A stretch of DNA of 41,301 nucleotides, from positions 1 through 41,301 of the forward strand of contig CALXPY010000011.1 of assembly GCA_944390395.1 (NCBI GenBank). The letters run 5' to 3'. Origin of the DNA: an uncultured Clostridia bacterium (GTDB taxonomy: Bacteria > Bacillota > Clostridia > TANB77 > CAG-508). Made by a program: the position numbers and the translations under genes. Under the pieces are notes generated by a model, which was not told where the DNA came from, made no database searches, and saw nothing but the letters and a program-made list of their open reading frames with translations. Shown piece by piece: positions 8,447 through 17,313 of this stretch (within the stretch, counting starts at the first letter, position 1; each line of letters opens with the position of its first letter).

Positions 8447-9397
8447 ATGACTTTAGATAATATTTTAGAAGAAATAAATAATGCTAATAAAATAGTGATA
8501 TTAACACATGAAAATCCTGATGGAGATGCTATAGGAAGTAGTTTGGGTTTGTATAATGCATTAAAATCAATGGGGAAAAATCCAGATATTATTATTCCTG
8601 AATATTCTAGAATTTTTAAATTTTTAGCTGGTGCAGACGAGATAAAAACTGAAAGTGATATAGAAAATTATGATTTAGCTATAGCGGTTGATTGTGCATC
8701 TATAAAATTATTAAATGGATTTGCAAAATACTTTGAAGGTGCAAAAGTTAAAATTAATATAGATCACCATAGTACAAATATGATGTTTGGAGATTATAAC
8801 TATGTTAATCCAGATGCACCAGCTGCAGCTCAAGTTGTTTTAGTTATATTACAATATTTTGGAGTAGAAATTACAAAAGAAATAGGAACATGTATTTTAG
8901 CAGGAATTATAACAGATACTGGTGGCTTTAGGTATCAAGGAGTGACTGCAGAAACATTTGAATTTGTTGCATGGCTTTTGAATAAAGGTATTAATGTTTC
9001 AAGTGTATATAAACAAGTCCTACAAACAGTAACAAAACCTAAATTTGAACTACAAAAATTAGCTATGGATAGAATGGAATTTTTAGAAGATGGTAAAGTA
9101 ACATTTACATATATTACTTTAGAAGATCAAAAAAATGTAAATGCAGAAAATGGAGATCATGATGGAATTGTAGAAATAGGAAGAGATGTTGAAGGAGTAG
9201 AAGTATCAATATTTGTAAGAGAAACAGAAAAAGGTTATAGAGCATCATTTAGATCTAATGACTATGTAAATGTTTCTGATATTTGCTTAACATTTGGAGG
9301 AGGCGGACATACTAAAGCAGCAGCATGTACAATTCCAGGTACTATGGAGCAAGTTAAAGAGAAACTATTAAAGCAAACAAGAATGTATTTAAAATAA
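8447..9397 (+). CDS. nrnA: DHH-family nanoRNase / pAp phosphatase NrnA
   Basis: A 316-residue bifunctional oligoribonuclease and 3'-phosphoadenosine 5'-phosphate phosphatase that recycles 2-5 nt RNAs and pAp. Metal ligands are visible: HENPDGDAIGSS (His21, Asp25, Asp27), VDCAS (Asp82), the namesake DHH at 106-108 (NIDHHSTN) and GIITDTGGFRY. The C-terminal DHHA1 domain has GGGGHTKAAACT. I use ATG 8447, which has SD GAGGGGAAG; the in-frame ATG 8429, overlapping the rbfA stop, has no SD. Its place after rbfA is standard in Firmicutes. Confidence 0.93.
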   Translation: MTLDNILEEINNANKIVILTHENPDGDAIGSSLGLYNALKSMGKNPDIIIPEYSRIFKFLAGADEIKTESDIENYDLAIAVDCASIKLLNGFAKYFEGAKVKINIDHHSTNMMFGDYNYVNPDAPAAAQVVLVILQYFGVEITKEIGTCILAGIITDTGGFRYQGVTAETFEFVAWLLNKGINVSSVYKQVLQTVTKPKFELQKLAMDRMEFLEDGKVTFTYITLEDQKNVNAENGDHDGIVEIGRDVEGVEVSIFVRETEKGYRASFRSNDYVNVSDICLTFGGGGHTKAAACTIPGTMEQVKEKLLKQTRMYLK

Positions 9398-9414
9398 AAT
9401 GTTATGGAGAAAAA

Positions 9415-10281
9415 ATGGATGGAATTATTGTAATAAATAAGCCAATAGGATGTACGTCTTATAATATAGTATATAGAGTAAAAAAAATCTTTAAAGAAAA
9501 AGTAGGGCACACTGGAACTCTTGATCCTTTAGCTACTGGTGTGCTACCAATCCTTATAGGAAAAGGAACAAAACTTTCTAATTACTTAATGGAACATGAT
9601 AAAGAATATATAGCAACTTTAAAATTAGGAAAAAAGACAGATACTCTTGATGCTGAAGGGGAAGTTATAGAGGAAAGAGAAGTTGACGATAATATATTTA
9701 ATAAGGATAAAATAGATGAAGTATTAAATAAATTTATAGGAAAAATAGAACAAATTCCCCCATTGTATTCTGCAATAAAAGTAAATGGAAAAAAACTTTA
9801 TGAATATGCAAGAAATGGACAAAACGTAGAAGTTAAACCACGACAAGTAGAAATATATAAAATCAACTTATTAAATATAGATAAAGAACAAAAAGAAATA
9901 AAATTTAAAGTTAATTGTTCAAAAGGAACATATATAAGAACATTGTGTCTTGATATAGCAGAAAAATTAGGAAGTATTGGCTATATGAGTAGCTTACAGA
10001 GGACTAGAGTTGGAAGATTTAAAATAGAAAATTCTGTAACAATTGATGAACTAGAAAAAAATGAGCAAAACAATGAATTCCTAAATAAAAATTTAATTAG
10101 TATAGAAGAAATTTTTATAGATAAAGAAATAATTAATTTAGATGATACAAAATCATTTTTAAATGGTGTAAAAATTAAAATAAAAAAAGAAGATGGAATA
10201 TATAGAATATATAATAACAATAATTTTATGGGGACAGGAATTATAAAAAATAATTTATTAAAAAGAGATTTAGTTATTTAG
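9415..10281 (+). CDS. truB: tRNA pseudouridine-55 synthase TruB
   Basis: A 288-residue enzyme making pseudouridine 55 in the T loop of tRNAs. The catalytic motif GHTGTLDPLATGVLPI has its Asp at residue 37. EYIATLKLG, PPLYSAIKVNGKKLYEYAR and CSKGTYIRTL are also present. The C-terminus is a short PUA-like region, slightly shorter than the B. subtilis enzyme. It starts 17 bases after nrnA with GGAG SD. The usual downstream partner ribF is absent; aspS follows 32 bases later. Confidence 0.96.
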   Translation: MDGIIVINKPIGCTSYNIVYRVKKIFKEKVGHTGTLDPLATGVLPILIGKGTKLSNYLMEHDKEYIATLKLGKKTDTLDAEGEVIEEREVDDNIFNKDKIDEVLNKFIGKIEQIPPLYSAIKVNGKKLYEYARNGQNVEVKPRQVEIYKINLLNIDKEQKEIKFKVNCSKGTYIRTLCLDIAEKLGSIGYMSSLQRTRVGRFKIENSVTIDELEKNEQNNEFLNKNLISIEEIFIDKEIINLDDTKSFLNGVKIKIKKEDGIYRIYNNNNFMGTGIIKNNLLKRDLVI

Positions 10282-10313
10282 TATGTTAAAGTCTCATTAA
10301 GGAGTGAAAAGGT

Positions 10314-12062
10314 ATGGTAAATAAATATAGAAGTCATAATTGTGGCGAATTAACAATAAAAAATGTTGGAGAAGAAGTAAGACTTTCTGGTTGGGTACAA
10401 AGAATTAGAGATTTAGGATCAATGAAATTTATTGATTTAAGAGATCAGTTTGGAATTACGCAAATAGTTGTTAACGAAGAACTTCCACAAGAAGTAGTTA
10501 CTGAATGTGTAATAAAAGTTGAAGGAAAAGTAGTAGAGAGAAGTAACAAAAACCCTAAAATACCTACTGGAGAAATAGAAATTGAAGAGAAAAGTATAGA
10601 AATTTTAGGGAAATGCAAAAATGTATTACCATTTGAAGTTAATACAGAAAATGTTGGAGAAGTAAGAGAAGACTTAAGATTAGAATATAGATTTTTAGAT
10701 TTAAGAAATGATAAAATACATAAAAATATTTTACTTCGTAGTGAAATAATGAAAACTATCAGAAAAAAAATGGATGAAATGGGATTTACAGAAATTCAAA
10801 CCCCAATACTTGCAAATTCTTCACCAGAAGGCGCAAGAGACTATTTAGTACCTAGTAGATTACATCCAGGTGAATTTTATGCTCTTCCACAAGCACCTCA
10901 ACAATTTAAGCAATTATTAATGGTATCTGGATTTAATAGATATTATCAAATTGCTCCATGTTTTAGAGATGAAGACCCAAGAGCAGATAGAGCACCAGGA
11001 GAATTTTATCAATTAGACTTTGAAATGAGCTTTGCAGAACAAGAAGATGTATTTCAAGTATTAGAGGAAATTTATACAACAATATTTAAAACACATACAA
11101 ATTGGAAAGTTGACGAACCACCATTTATAAGAATACCATACATGGAAGCAATGGAGAAATATGGTATAGATAAGCCAGACTTAAGAAATCCTTTAATAAT
11201 TCAAGATGTAACAGGATTATTTAAAAACACAGAATTTAGTGGATTCAAAGATAAAATAGTAAAAACAATTATAGTTCCAGAGGGAGCTAAACAAAGCAGA
11301 AAATTCTTTGATGGTATGAATGAATATGCAACAGAAAAATTAGGAGCAAAAATTTTAGGTTGGGCTAAATTTGAAGAAAGTGGACTTACTGGTGGAGTTT
11401 CTAAATTTATTACAGAGGAAATAAAACAAGGACTTGAAAAATTAGGAGCAAAAGCAGGAGATGCTATATTCTTTATAGCAGATGAAGTTTTAGAAAAAGC
11501 TCAAAAATTAGCTGGATTAGTAAGAATAGAATTAGGTAATAAATTAGACCTATTGGAAAAAGATACATATAGATTCTGCTTTATAGTAGATTTCCCAATG
11601 TATGAATTATCAGATGAAGGAAAAATAGATTTTAATCATAATCCGTTCTCTATGCCACAAGGAGGATTAGAAGCTTTAGAAACAAAAAATCCATTAGAAA
11701 TATTAGCATATCAATATGATGTTGTATGTAATGGATATGAAGTAGCATCTGGAGCGGTAAGAAACCATGACCCTGAACTTATGGTAAAAGCTTTTGAAAT
11801 TGCAGGCTATAGTGCAAAAGAAGTAGAAACAAGATTTGGAGCATTATATAATGCATTCCAATATGGAACACCACCACATGCTGGAGCAGCTCCTGGATTG
11901 GATAGAATAGTAATGTTAGTAGCTAACTCACAAAATATTAGAGAAGTTATAGCATTCCCAAAAAATCAAAGAGCAAGAGATTTACTTATGAGAGCACCAT
12001 CAAATGTAACAGAACAACAATTGAAAGATGTTCATATTAAGTTAGATATAGATAACAAATAA
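10314..12062 (+). CDS. aspS: Aspartyl-tRNA synthetase
   Basis: A 582-residue class IIb synthetase of the bacterial type. It has an N-terminal OB-fold anticodon-binding domain (GWVQRIRDLGSMKFIDLRDQ), class II motif 2 (CFRDEDPRADR) preceded by the QAPQQFKQLLM flipping-loop region, a GAD insertion domain at about 285-415, and motif 3 GAAPGLDRIVML near the C-terminus. SD AAGGAGTGA precedes ATG 10314. Sequence alone does not show whether it discriminates tRNA-Asp from tRNA-Asn. A terminator follows directly. Confidence 0.97.
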   Translation: MVNKYRSHNCGELTIKNVGEEVRLSGWVQRIRDLGSMKFIDLRDQFGITQIVVNEELPQEVVTECVIKVEGKVVERSNKNPKIPTGEIEIEEKSIEILGKCKNVLPFEVNTENVGEVREDLRLEYRFLDLRNDKIHKNILLRSEIMKTIRKKMDEMGFTEIQTPILANSSPEGARDYLVPSRLHPGEFYALPQAPQQFKQLLMVSGFNRYYQIAPCFRDEDPRADRAPGEFYQLDFEMSFAEQEDVFQVLEEIYTTIFKTHTNWKVDEPPFIRIPYMEAMEKYGIDKPDLRNPLIIQDVTGLFKNTEFSGFKDKIVKTIIVPEGAKQSRKFFDGMNEYATEKLGAKILGWAKFEESGLTGGVSKFITEEIKQGLEKLGAKAGDAIFFIADEVLEKAQKLAGLVRIELGNKLDLLEKDTYRFCFIVDFPMYELSDEGKIDFNHNPFSMPQGGLEALETKNPLEILAYQYDVVCNGYEVASGAVRNHDPELMVKAFEIAGYSAKEVETRFGALYNAFQYGTPPHAGAAPGLDRIVMLVANSQNIREVIAFPKNQRARDLLMRAPSNVTEQQLKDVHIKLDIDNK

Positions 12063-12071
12063 ATATAAATT

Positions 12072-12097
12072 CAGCCTTATACAGGCTGGATTTTTTT
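12072..12097 (+). terminator. Intrinsic terminator after aspS
   Basis: CAGCCT (12072-12077) pairs with AGGCTG (12083-12088) around a 5-nt loop, and seven T follow at 12091-12097. It closes the rimP-aspS transcription unit. Confidence 0.85.
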
Positions 12098-12115
12098 ATG
12101 TATTATTGATATAAT
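12087..12115 (+). promoter_or_regulatory. Probable extended -10 promoter for mnmA
   Basis: TATAAT at 12110-12115 is preceded by TGA, making an extended -10. The -35 (TGGATT, 12087-12092, spacer 17) is poor. Between this and mnmA there is a 20-codon open stretch ending at TAG 12181-12183 with no usable start codon, which may be a gene-end relic. Confidence 0.45.
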
Positions 12116-12192
12116 GGTAAAGAACATTTTGCCCAGATCAGTTGGCAAAAGCATTGGAAGAGATAAAAGAAAAAATGAAATAGAGGAGTAGT

Positions 12193-13242
12193 ATGAAAAA
12201 AAGAGTATTATTAGGAATGAGTGGTGGAGTAGATAGTAGTGTGTCTGCTGTATTACTTAAAGAAGCGGGATATGAAGTTATTGGAGCAACAATGCAGCTA
12301 TGTGAAAATAGTGGATCAGAAGTAGCAATAGAAGATGCAAAAAAAGTGTGTGATAAGCTTGAAATTGAACATCATGTAATAGATTTAAAAAACGAATTTA
12401 AAGATTTAGTAATAAATAATTTTGTTAAATGTTATAGTTGTGCAAAAACTCCAAATCCATGTATAGAATGTAACAAATATATAAAATTTGGAAAGTTTTA
12501 TGAGATAGCTAAAACTTTAAATTGTGAATATATAGCAACTGGACATTATGCTAAAACTCAATTTTTGAATGAATATAATCAAGTTGTTTTAAAAAAGTCA
12601 AAATCAAAATTAAAAGATCAAACTTATTTTTTATATGGAATGCCTAAAGAATTATTAGATAAAGTAATATTTCCACTAAGTGATTTTGATGATAAAGAAC
12701 AAATACGAAAAATAGCAGAAGAAAAGAATTTAACCATATATAAGAAACCAGATAGTCAAGAAATTTGTTTTATACCAGATAATGATTATGGTGAATTTTT
12801 AAGAAAAAATTTAAATGAAAAACAAAAAGAAGGATATATTGTATTAAAAGACGGAACAAAATTAGGAAAACATAAAGGGGTAATATATTATACAATAGGT
12901 CAAAGAAAAGGCTTAGGAATTTCTTATAAAGAACCATTATATGTTGTTAAATTGGACAAAGAAAAAAATGAAGTAATAGTAGGAACAGAGCAAGAATTGT
13001 ATTCAAAAATACTATATGCAGAAGATTTAAATATTTTATTGAACATTGATTTAAGCGAGCCTATAGAAGTAATGGCAAAAATAAGATATAGAGCAAAAGA
13101 GGCTAAAGCAACATTAACATTATTAGAAGATGGAAAAGTAAAAGTGGAATTTGAAGAACCACAAAGAGCAATAACAGCAGGACAAGCAGTAGTATTTTAT
13201 CTAAACGATATAGTATTAGGTGGAGCTACTATTTTGGATTAG
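12193..13242 (+). CDS. mnmA: tRNA-specific 2-thiouridylase MnmA
   Basis: A 349-residue enzyme that thiolates U34 of tRNA-Lys, Glu and Gln using ATP and a persulfide donor. The PP-loop SGGVDSS lies at residues 10-16. The catalytic Cys pair is seen as Cys93 in ECNKYIKF and Cys192 in SQEICFIPD. YTIGQRKGLGI and the C-terminal beta-barrel ending AITAGQAVVFY are typical. ATG start with SD GAGGAG. No cysteine desulfurase or NifU-like gene adjoins it here, though in many Clostridia they precede mnmA. The wobble-modification role fits a genome that relies on AAA and GAA codons. Confidence 0.96.
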   Translation: MKKRVLLGMSGGVDSSVSAVLLKEAGYEVIGATMQLCENSGSEVAIEDAKKVCDKLEIEHHVIDLKNEFKDLVINNFVKCYSCAKTPNPCIECNKYIKFGKFYEIAKTLNCEYIATGHYAKTQFLNEYNQVVLKKSKSKLKDQTYFLYGMPKELLDKVIFPLSDFDDKEQIRKIAEEKNLTIYKKPDSQEICFIPDNDYGEFLRKNLNEKQKEGYIVLKDGTKLGKHKGVIYYTIGQRKGLGISYKEPLYVVKLDKEKNEVIVGTEQELYSKILYAEDLNILLNIDLSEPIEVMAKIRYRAKEAKATLTLLEDGKVKVEFEEPQRAITAGQAVVFYLNDIVLGGATILD

Positions 13243-13290
13243 GTTGAAAAATAATTTTTCAATCAATATATTGAGGAGAGAAAAATAAAT

Positions 13291-14172
13291 ATGAATTTAA
13301 GCAGTTGTGAAATTTGTCCTCATAGATGTAAAGTAAATAGGGCAAATGGAATAAAAGGTAGATGCAAATGTGATGATAAAATAAAAATAGCATTAGCGAG
13401 CATACATAATTTTGAAGAACCATGTATTAGTGGAACCAAAGGATCTGGAACAGTATTTTTTTCTAATTGTAATTTAAACTGCATATATTGTCAGAACTAC
13501 GAAATAAGTCAATTAGGAAAAGGAAAGGAAATAACAATACACGAGCTAGCAGAAATTTTTTTGGACCAACAAAAAAATAATGTTCATAATATTAATTTGG
13601 TTACACCAACTATGTATGCATTACAAATAATTGAGGCAATAAAAATAGCAAAAAAGCAAGGATTAAATATACCAATAATATATAATACAAATGGATATGA
13701 AAACATAGAAACAATTAAATTACTTAATGGACTTATAGATGTATATTTGCCAGATTTAAAGTATTTTTCTAATACAATTGCTGTAAAATATTCTAATGCA
13801 AATAATTATTTTAAAATAGCAACAGAGGCTATAAAAGAAATGTATAATCAAGCAGGAACTGCAAAATTCGATGAAGAAGGAATTATAAAAAAAGGAGTAA
13901 TAATTAGACATTTAGTGTTACCAAACCACATACAAAATAGCAAAAATATATTAAAATGGATAAAAGAAAATATGCCAGAAGATGTTTATGTGAGTGTAAT
14001 GGCGCAATATTTCCCAACATATAAAGCAAAAGAAGATGCATACATAAATAGAAAGCTAACTAAAAAAGAATATAAAGAAATAGAAAATTACTTATATACA
14101 CTAAACATAGAAAATGGATATATACAAGAATTAGGAGAACACGAAGAAGAATATGTACCAAATTGGGAATAA
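13291..14172 (+). CDS. PflX-like radical SAM protein (pyruvate formate-lyase activase homologue)
   Basis: A 293-residue protein of the uncharacterised PflX branch (COG1313) of radical SAM enzymes. The 4Fe-4S/SAM motif CNLNCIYC (C-x3-C-x2-C) uses Cys60, 64 and 67. A second Cys cluster at the N-terminus (Cys6, 9, 13, 25, 27) is also a feature of this branch. The GSGTVFFSNC lead-in and the LVTPTMYA and YLPDLKYF segments support the barrel. The substrate is unknown; no glycyl-radical enzyme gene lies next to it, so calling it an activase would be unsafe. ATG 13291 with SD GAGGAG; it may share a transcript with mnmA. Confidence 0.85.
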   Translation: MNLSSCEICPHRCKVNRANGIKGRCKCDDKIKIALASIHNFEEPCISGTKGSGTVFFSNCNLNCIYCQNYEISQLGKGKEITIHELAEIFLDQQKNNVHNINLVTPTMYALQIIEAIKIAKKQGLNIPIIYNTNGYENIETIKLLNGLIDVYLPDLKYFSNTIAVKYSNANNYFKIATEAIKEMYNQAGTAKFDEEGIIKKGVIIRHLVLPNHIQNSKNILKWIKENMPEDVYVSVMAQYFPTYKAKEDAYINRKLTKKEYKEIENYLYTLNIENGYIQELGEHEEEYVPNWE

Positions 14173-14196
14173 AAAAATAAATAAAAGATAAAAAGA

Positions 14197-14221
14197 GAAA
14201 GGAGTTCAAAGAACTCCTTTC
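14197..14221 (-). terminator. Terminator between convergent genes
   Basis: GAAAGGAGTTC (14197-14207) pairs perfectly over 11 bp with GAACTCCTTTC (14211-14221) around AAA. On the minus strand it is followed by a U-rich tract (complement of 14170-14194), so it fits best as the terminator of the minus-strand secreted-protein gene. It may also stop the radical SAM transcript. Confidence 0.7.
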
Positions 14222-14223
14222 CT

Positions 14224-14241
14224 GAACATGGGAAATTTAGT
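14224..14241 (+). repeat. Left copy of an 18-bp imperfect inverted repeat bracketing the secreted-protein gene
   Basis: GAACATGGGAAATTTAGT occurs here and, in reverse complement with one mismatch, at 14825-14842. The two copies face inward around the minus-strand gene. I see no flanking target duplication. Confidence 0.6.
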
Positions 14242-14287
14242 TTGAGATTAAACTATTTTACGATACTTACTAAAGGATGCTTTATCA

Positions 14288-14806
14288 TTAATAGTTATAC
14301 ATCCAGCACATAATACGCATACCTTCTGAGGTTGATGCTGTATAACGCACAGTATAAGTTCCAGTAGATGCGGAAGGCATTTTAGCAAGTATTTCACCAT
14401 CAGAGGCTCGTATAGGCATAGCGTGATTCATGTATATAGTGTTTCCACTAGGCGTAATTATGTGAACTTGAGCCCAAGATGCGTCAGAAGCAGCTTCCAC
14501 ACCAATAGTAATTCCGACTTTACCAGAGTGAGTATTGTAAATCGTAAATTTACCAACTTCGCCCTTATCAAGCCAAACACTTTCATAATCTACGCCAGAG
14601 TCAGAATCTTTACGAGTAGAAGACTCTGATACAGACTGATACAATACTATTTCAGGACTCTGATATAGTACTACAGCATCATCTGGCAGGTCAAACTCAT
14701 CAAAAACTGAATCTTGCATAGAAGTAGCAAATGCCGAGGTTGAAATACCTAAGCATAAGCTAAGGGTTAATAAAACAGCAAAGAGTTTTTTTAAAGTTTT
14801 TTTCAT
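14288..14806 (-). CDS. Small secreted beta-sandwich-like protein, compositionally foreign
   Basis: A 172-residue protein with a clear Sec signal peptide: basic MKKTLKKLF, a hydrophobic core, and a likely cleavage after SAFA (residue 27). The mature part is rich in Ser, Thr and Val, with a C-terminal region (GKFTIYNTHSGKVGITIGV to GTYTVRYTAS) that resembles small beta-sandwich domains of the pre-peptidase C-terminal kind. No catalytic motif is seen and I cannot name a family. The start is ATG 14806 because GGAG lies 9 bases upstream; the ATG at 14821 contains this SD. Sampled lines are about 38-47 percent G+C, well above the roughly 25-30 percent of its neighbours, and its codons are less A/T-ending. 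This, the opposite strand and the bracketing inverted repeat suggest horizontal acquisition. Function unknown. Confidence 0.7.
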   Translation of the reverse strand: MKKTLKKLFAVLLTLSLCLGISTSAFATSMQDSVFDEFDLPDDAVVLYQSPEIVLYQSVSESSTRKDSDSGVDYESVWLDKGEVGKFTIYNTHSGKVGITIGVEAASDASWAQVHIITPSGNTIYMNHAMPIRASDGEILAKMPSASTGTYTVRYTASTSEGMRIMCWMYNY

Positions 14807-14824
14807 ATTGTGATACTCCATTCT

Positions 14825-14842
14825 ACTATATTTCCCATGTTC
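14825..14842 (-). repeat. Right copy of the 18-bp imperfect inverted repeat
   Basis: The reverse complement of this stretch reads GAACATGGGAAATATAGT, matching 14224-14241 at 17 of 18 positions (12 contiguous). It lies in the 5' untranslated region of the minus-strand gene. Confidence 0.6.
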
Positions 14843-14845
14843 TAT

Positions 14846-14903
14846 GCTTCATAGAAACATTAAATTACTATGAAGCGTTTGATGTGTCGCTGTTTTAGCG
14901 ACA
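14846..14903 (-). other. Two hairpins in the 5' leader of the secreted-protein mRNA
   Basis: TGTCGCT (14885-14891) pairs with AGCGACA (14897-14903), and this stem sits at the predicted 5' end of the minus-strand transcript. GCTTCATAG and CTATGAAGC (9 bp, about 14846-14876) form a second stem. A stem at the very 5' end would be expected to protect an mRNA from decay; that role is inference. Confidence 0.5.
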
Positions 14904-14908
14904 ATAAT

Positions 14909-14937
14909 ATTATAATTTAACTAATAAGTAAAATCAA
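14909..14937 (-). promoter_or_regulatory. Promoter of the secreted-protein gene
   Basis: On the minus strand there is a -35 TTGATT (14937-14932), 17-bp spacer and -10 TATAAT (14914-14909). It lies back to back with the ABC transporter promoter. Confidence 0.65.
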
Positions 14938-14977
14938 TAGTTTTTTGCAAAAAAAAGTAAAATTTTACAATAAAGTG

Positions 14978-15006
14978 TTGAATTAATACATTTGTTGTGA
15001 TAGAAT
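14978..15006 (+). promoter_or_regulatory. Promoter of the ABC transporter pair
   Basis: A -35 TTGAAT (14978-14983), 17-bp spacer ending in TGA, and -10 TAGAAT (15001-15006). An 8-bp inverted repeat, TAATTACT (15013-15020) with AGTAATTA (15026-15033), lies at the predicted transcript start and could be an operator or a 5' stem-loop. Confidence 0.65.
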
Positions 15007-15060
15007 GATTAATAATTACTTTAGTAGTAATTAAATATCTAAAGAAAAAGGGGTAAGTAT

Positions 15061-17308
15061 ATGGAAAAGAATTTATTGGAATTAAAAGGAGTATCAAAAT
15101 TTTATTACAATAAAAATACTGTATCATTAGGTATTAATAAAATTGACTTGCAACTAAATCAAGGAGAATTCGTTGCCATTACTGGTGAAAGTGGAAGTGG
15201 TAAATCTACTCTTTTAAATGTAATTTCACGGTCTAGATACTTATGAAGAAGGCGAAATGTATGTAGAAGGAAATGAAACTTCTGGATATACAGAAAAAGA
15301 CTTTGAAGATTACAGAAAAAAATATATTGGTAATATTTTTCAAAGTTTTAATTTAGTAAATAGTTATACTGTTTATCAAAATGTAGAATTGGTTTTACTT
15401 GTTAATGGACATAAAAAATCGAAAATAAAAAGAAAAGTTATAGAGGCTATTAAGCAGGTAGACTTATTAAAATATAAAAATACTAAAGTTTCAAAATTAT
15501 CAGGGGGGCAAAAACAAAGAGTTGCTATAGCAAGAGCTTTGGTAAAAGATGCTCCTATTTTAGTGGCTGACGAACCAACAGGTAATTTGGATTCAAAAAC
15601 AGCAGAAAGTATTATGGAATTGTTATATAAAGTATCAAAAGATAAATTGGTAATTTTAGTAACTCATAATTTTGAACAAGTTAAACAATACGCTACAAGA
15701 AAAATTGTTATAAATGATGGTAAAATTGTAGAAGATAGAAATTTGAAAAATGTAAATAAAGAGAAAACCAAAAATATAAATGCTTTTTATCCAATGAAAC
15801 TTTCATCAAAGTTAAGATTAGGAATTAGGAATACATTTAATATATTGCCTAAATTTTTTTTATTACTTTCAGTATATATATTTTTGTGTTTAGCAACTTT
15901 TGGAAGTTATTGTTCTCTAAAGAAGTTGGATTACGAAAAGTCTAAAATAGGAAGTAATGAATTTTTTAAAAATACATCGGATAGAAGAATTATAATTCAA
16001 AAGGCTAATTCAAAGCCATTTTCAAAAAAAGATTACGAAAATATAAAAAAAATACCAAATGTGGATTATATTGTAGAAAATGATATTTTATTGGATGAGG
16101 ATCTAACTTTTACAAGTAAAGATATATATATAGGTGCAATGGTAGATAGTAGACAAAGAGAACCAGATGAAGTGGATTATGGTAGGTTACCAAATAAAGA
16201 GAATGAAGCATTACTGTGCATGGAAAAAGATAATTTCCCTATTGATCGTATATTAAATACAAATTTTAAAATATGTGATATTGCAGGAAGTTTTTTTGGT
16301 ACAGGAATTACAAAATCGGAAATAAAAATAGTTGGTATTAAAATTTATTCGGAGGAAGAAAACTCAAAATATGAATATCCTAAACTCTATATTTCTGATA
16401 ATAAAATAAAAGAAGTAAATCAAAGAATAATAGCAAATTATAGTACAACAGAAGTAGAGTTCAATGGATATAAATTGAAAAATGATATGGGTTCTTACGA
16501 ATATAAGGTTTTACCAAGCCAAAATGTACCAAAAGGAAAGGTATATGTTTTTGAAGAGTTAAATGATAAAACAGAGTATTACGATTGCATTAATGAAGAA
16601 TTAACAATTAATGTAAAAAATCAATATTTTAGTAACAAAATAACAGTTGAAATTGATGAGATATTTGACGAAGAGAATTTTGAAGAACTAGTGGGTATAG
16701 AAAAAGAAAATTATGAAGTGCATAGTAAAGCCTTCTTTATTAATTGGGATGATTTTTATAATTTATTTAATAAAAACAGTTACCAAAGTAGTGTTTTTAT
16801 AAAAGATGAAAAACAGATAGAAGATACTATAGCCTCTTTAGAAAATATGGAATTAAAAACTATGTATGTTAAAGATACTTTAGTTAATGAGAACAGAGAA
16901 AACGAAAGTATGAATACTACTATAATGGCTTTTATTGTAAGTGTAGTAATAGTATCATTGTTTATATTATCTTATTTTATTATAAAAATTATTCTAAAAT
17001 CTAGAAATGTGTATTTTTCAACTATTCGCATGTTAGGAATAACAAGAAAAAACGCAAAGCAATTACTAAAAATAGAACTATTAACTGTATTACATATAGC
17101 CTTTTTATTAGTAATTATATTTTGTATAAGTATTTTAAATAATTGGATTAATATAGCGTACATTAAAGATTTATTAGGTTATTTACAAATATATGATTAT
17201 ATATACATATATATTGCATTGTTAATAATTTCTATATTAATATCAAATAGATACTCAAAGCAGTTATTTAAGAAGTCAGCTATAAATACTTATACAGAGG
17301 AGGTGTAG
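15061..17308 (+). CDS. Fused ABC transporter ATPase-permease (FtsX/MacB type), interrupted by a +1 frameshift at CGG
   Basis: Read with the single C at 15229 skipped, this is one 748-residue protein, almost the same length as its neighbour (745). The N-terminal ATPase has Walker A GESGSGKST, the Q-loop FQSFNLV, signature LSGGQKQRVAIARA, Walker B ILVADEPTGNLDS and H-loop VTHN. The permease half begins near residue 255 with one membrane segment, a large extracellular domain, then three membrane segments at the C-terminus, the FtsX/MacB plan. In the zero frame translation stops at TGA 15244-15246, just after Walker A (…NVISRSRYL). In the shifted frame the text is NVISGLDTYEEGEMYVEG, restoring the GLD motif conserved in this family. 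Substrate unknown; possibly peptide or antibiotic efflux or resistance together with the next gene. Confidence 0.88.
15229..15232 (+). other. +1 shift site CGGT in the first ABC transporter gene
   Basis: Zero frame: ATT TCA CGG TCT AGA. Shifted: ATT TCA (C) GGT CTA GAT, giving I-S-G-L-D. The extra base is C15229. Confidence 0.8.
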
Positions 17309-17313
17309 TTGCT

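Noticed and set aside
12114..12191. 25-codon ORF before mnmA as a leader peptide
   Set aside because: No SD precedes its ATG, which overlaps the -10 element, so it would lie at or before the transcript start.
14423..14629. Plus-strand ORF inside the secreted-protein gene
   Set aside because: The minus-strand frame has a signal peptide, SD, promoter and terminator; the plus frame has none of these.
14224..14842. Full insertion sequence
   Set aside because: The bracketed gene is a secreted protein, not a transposase, and no target-site duplication is visible.
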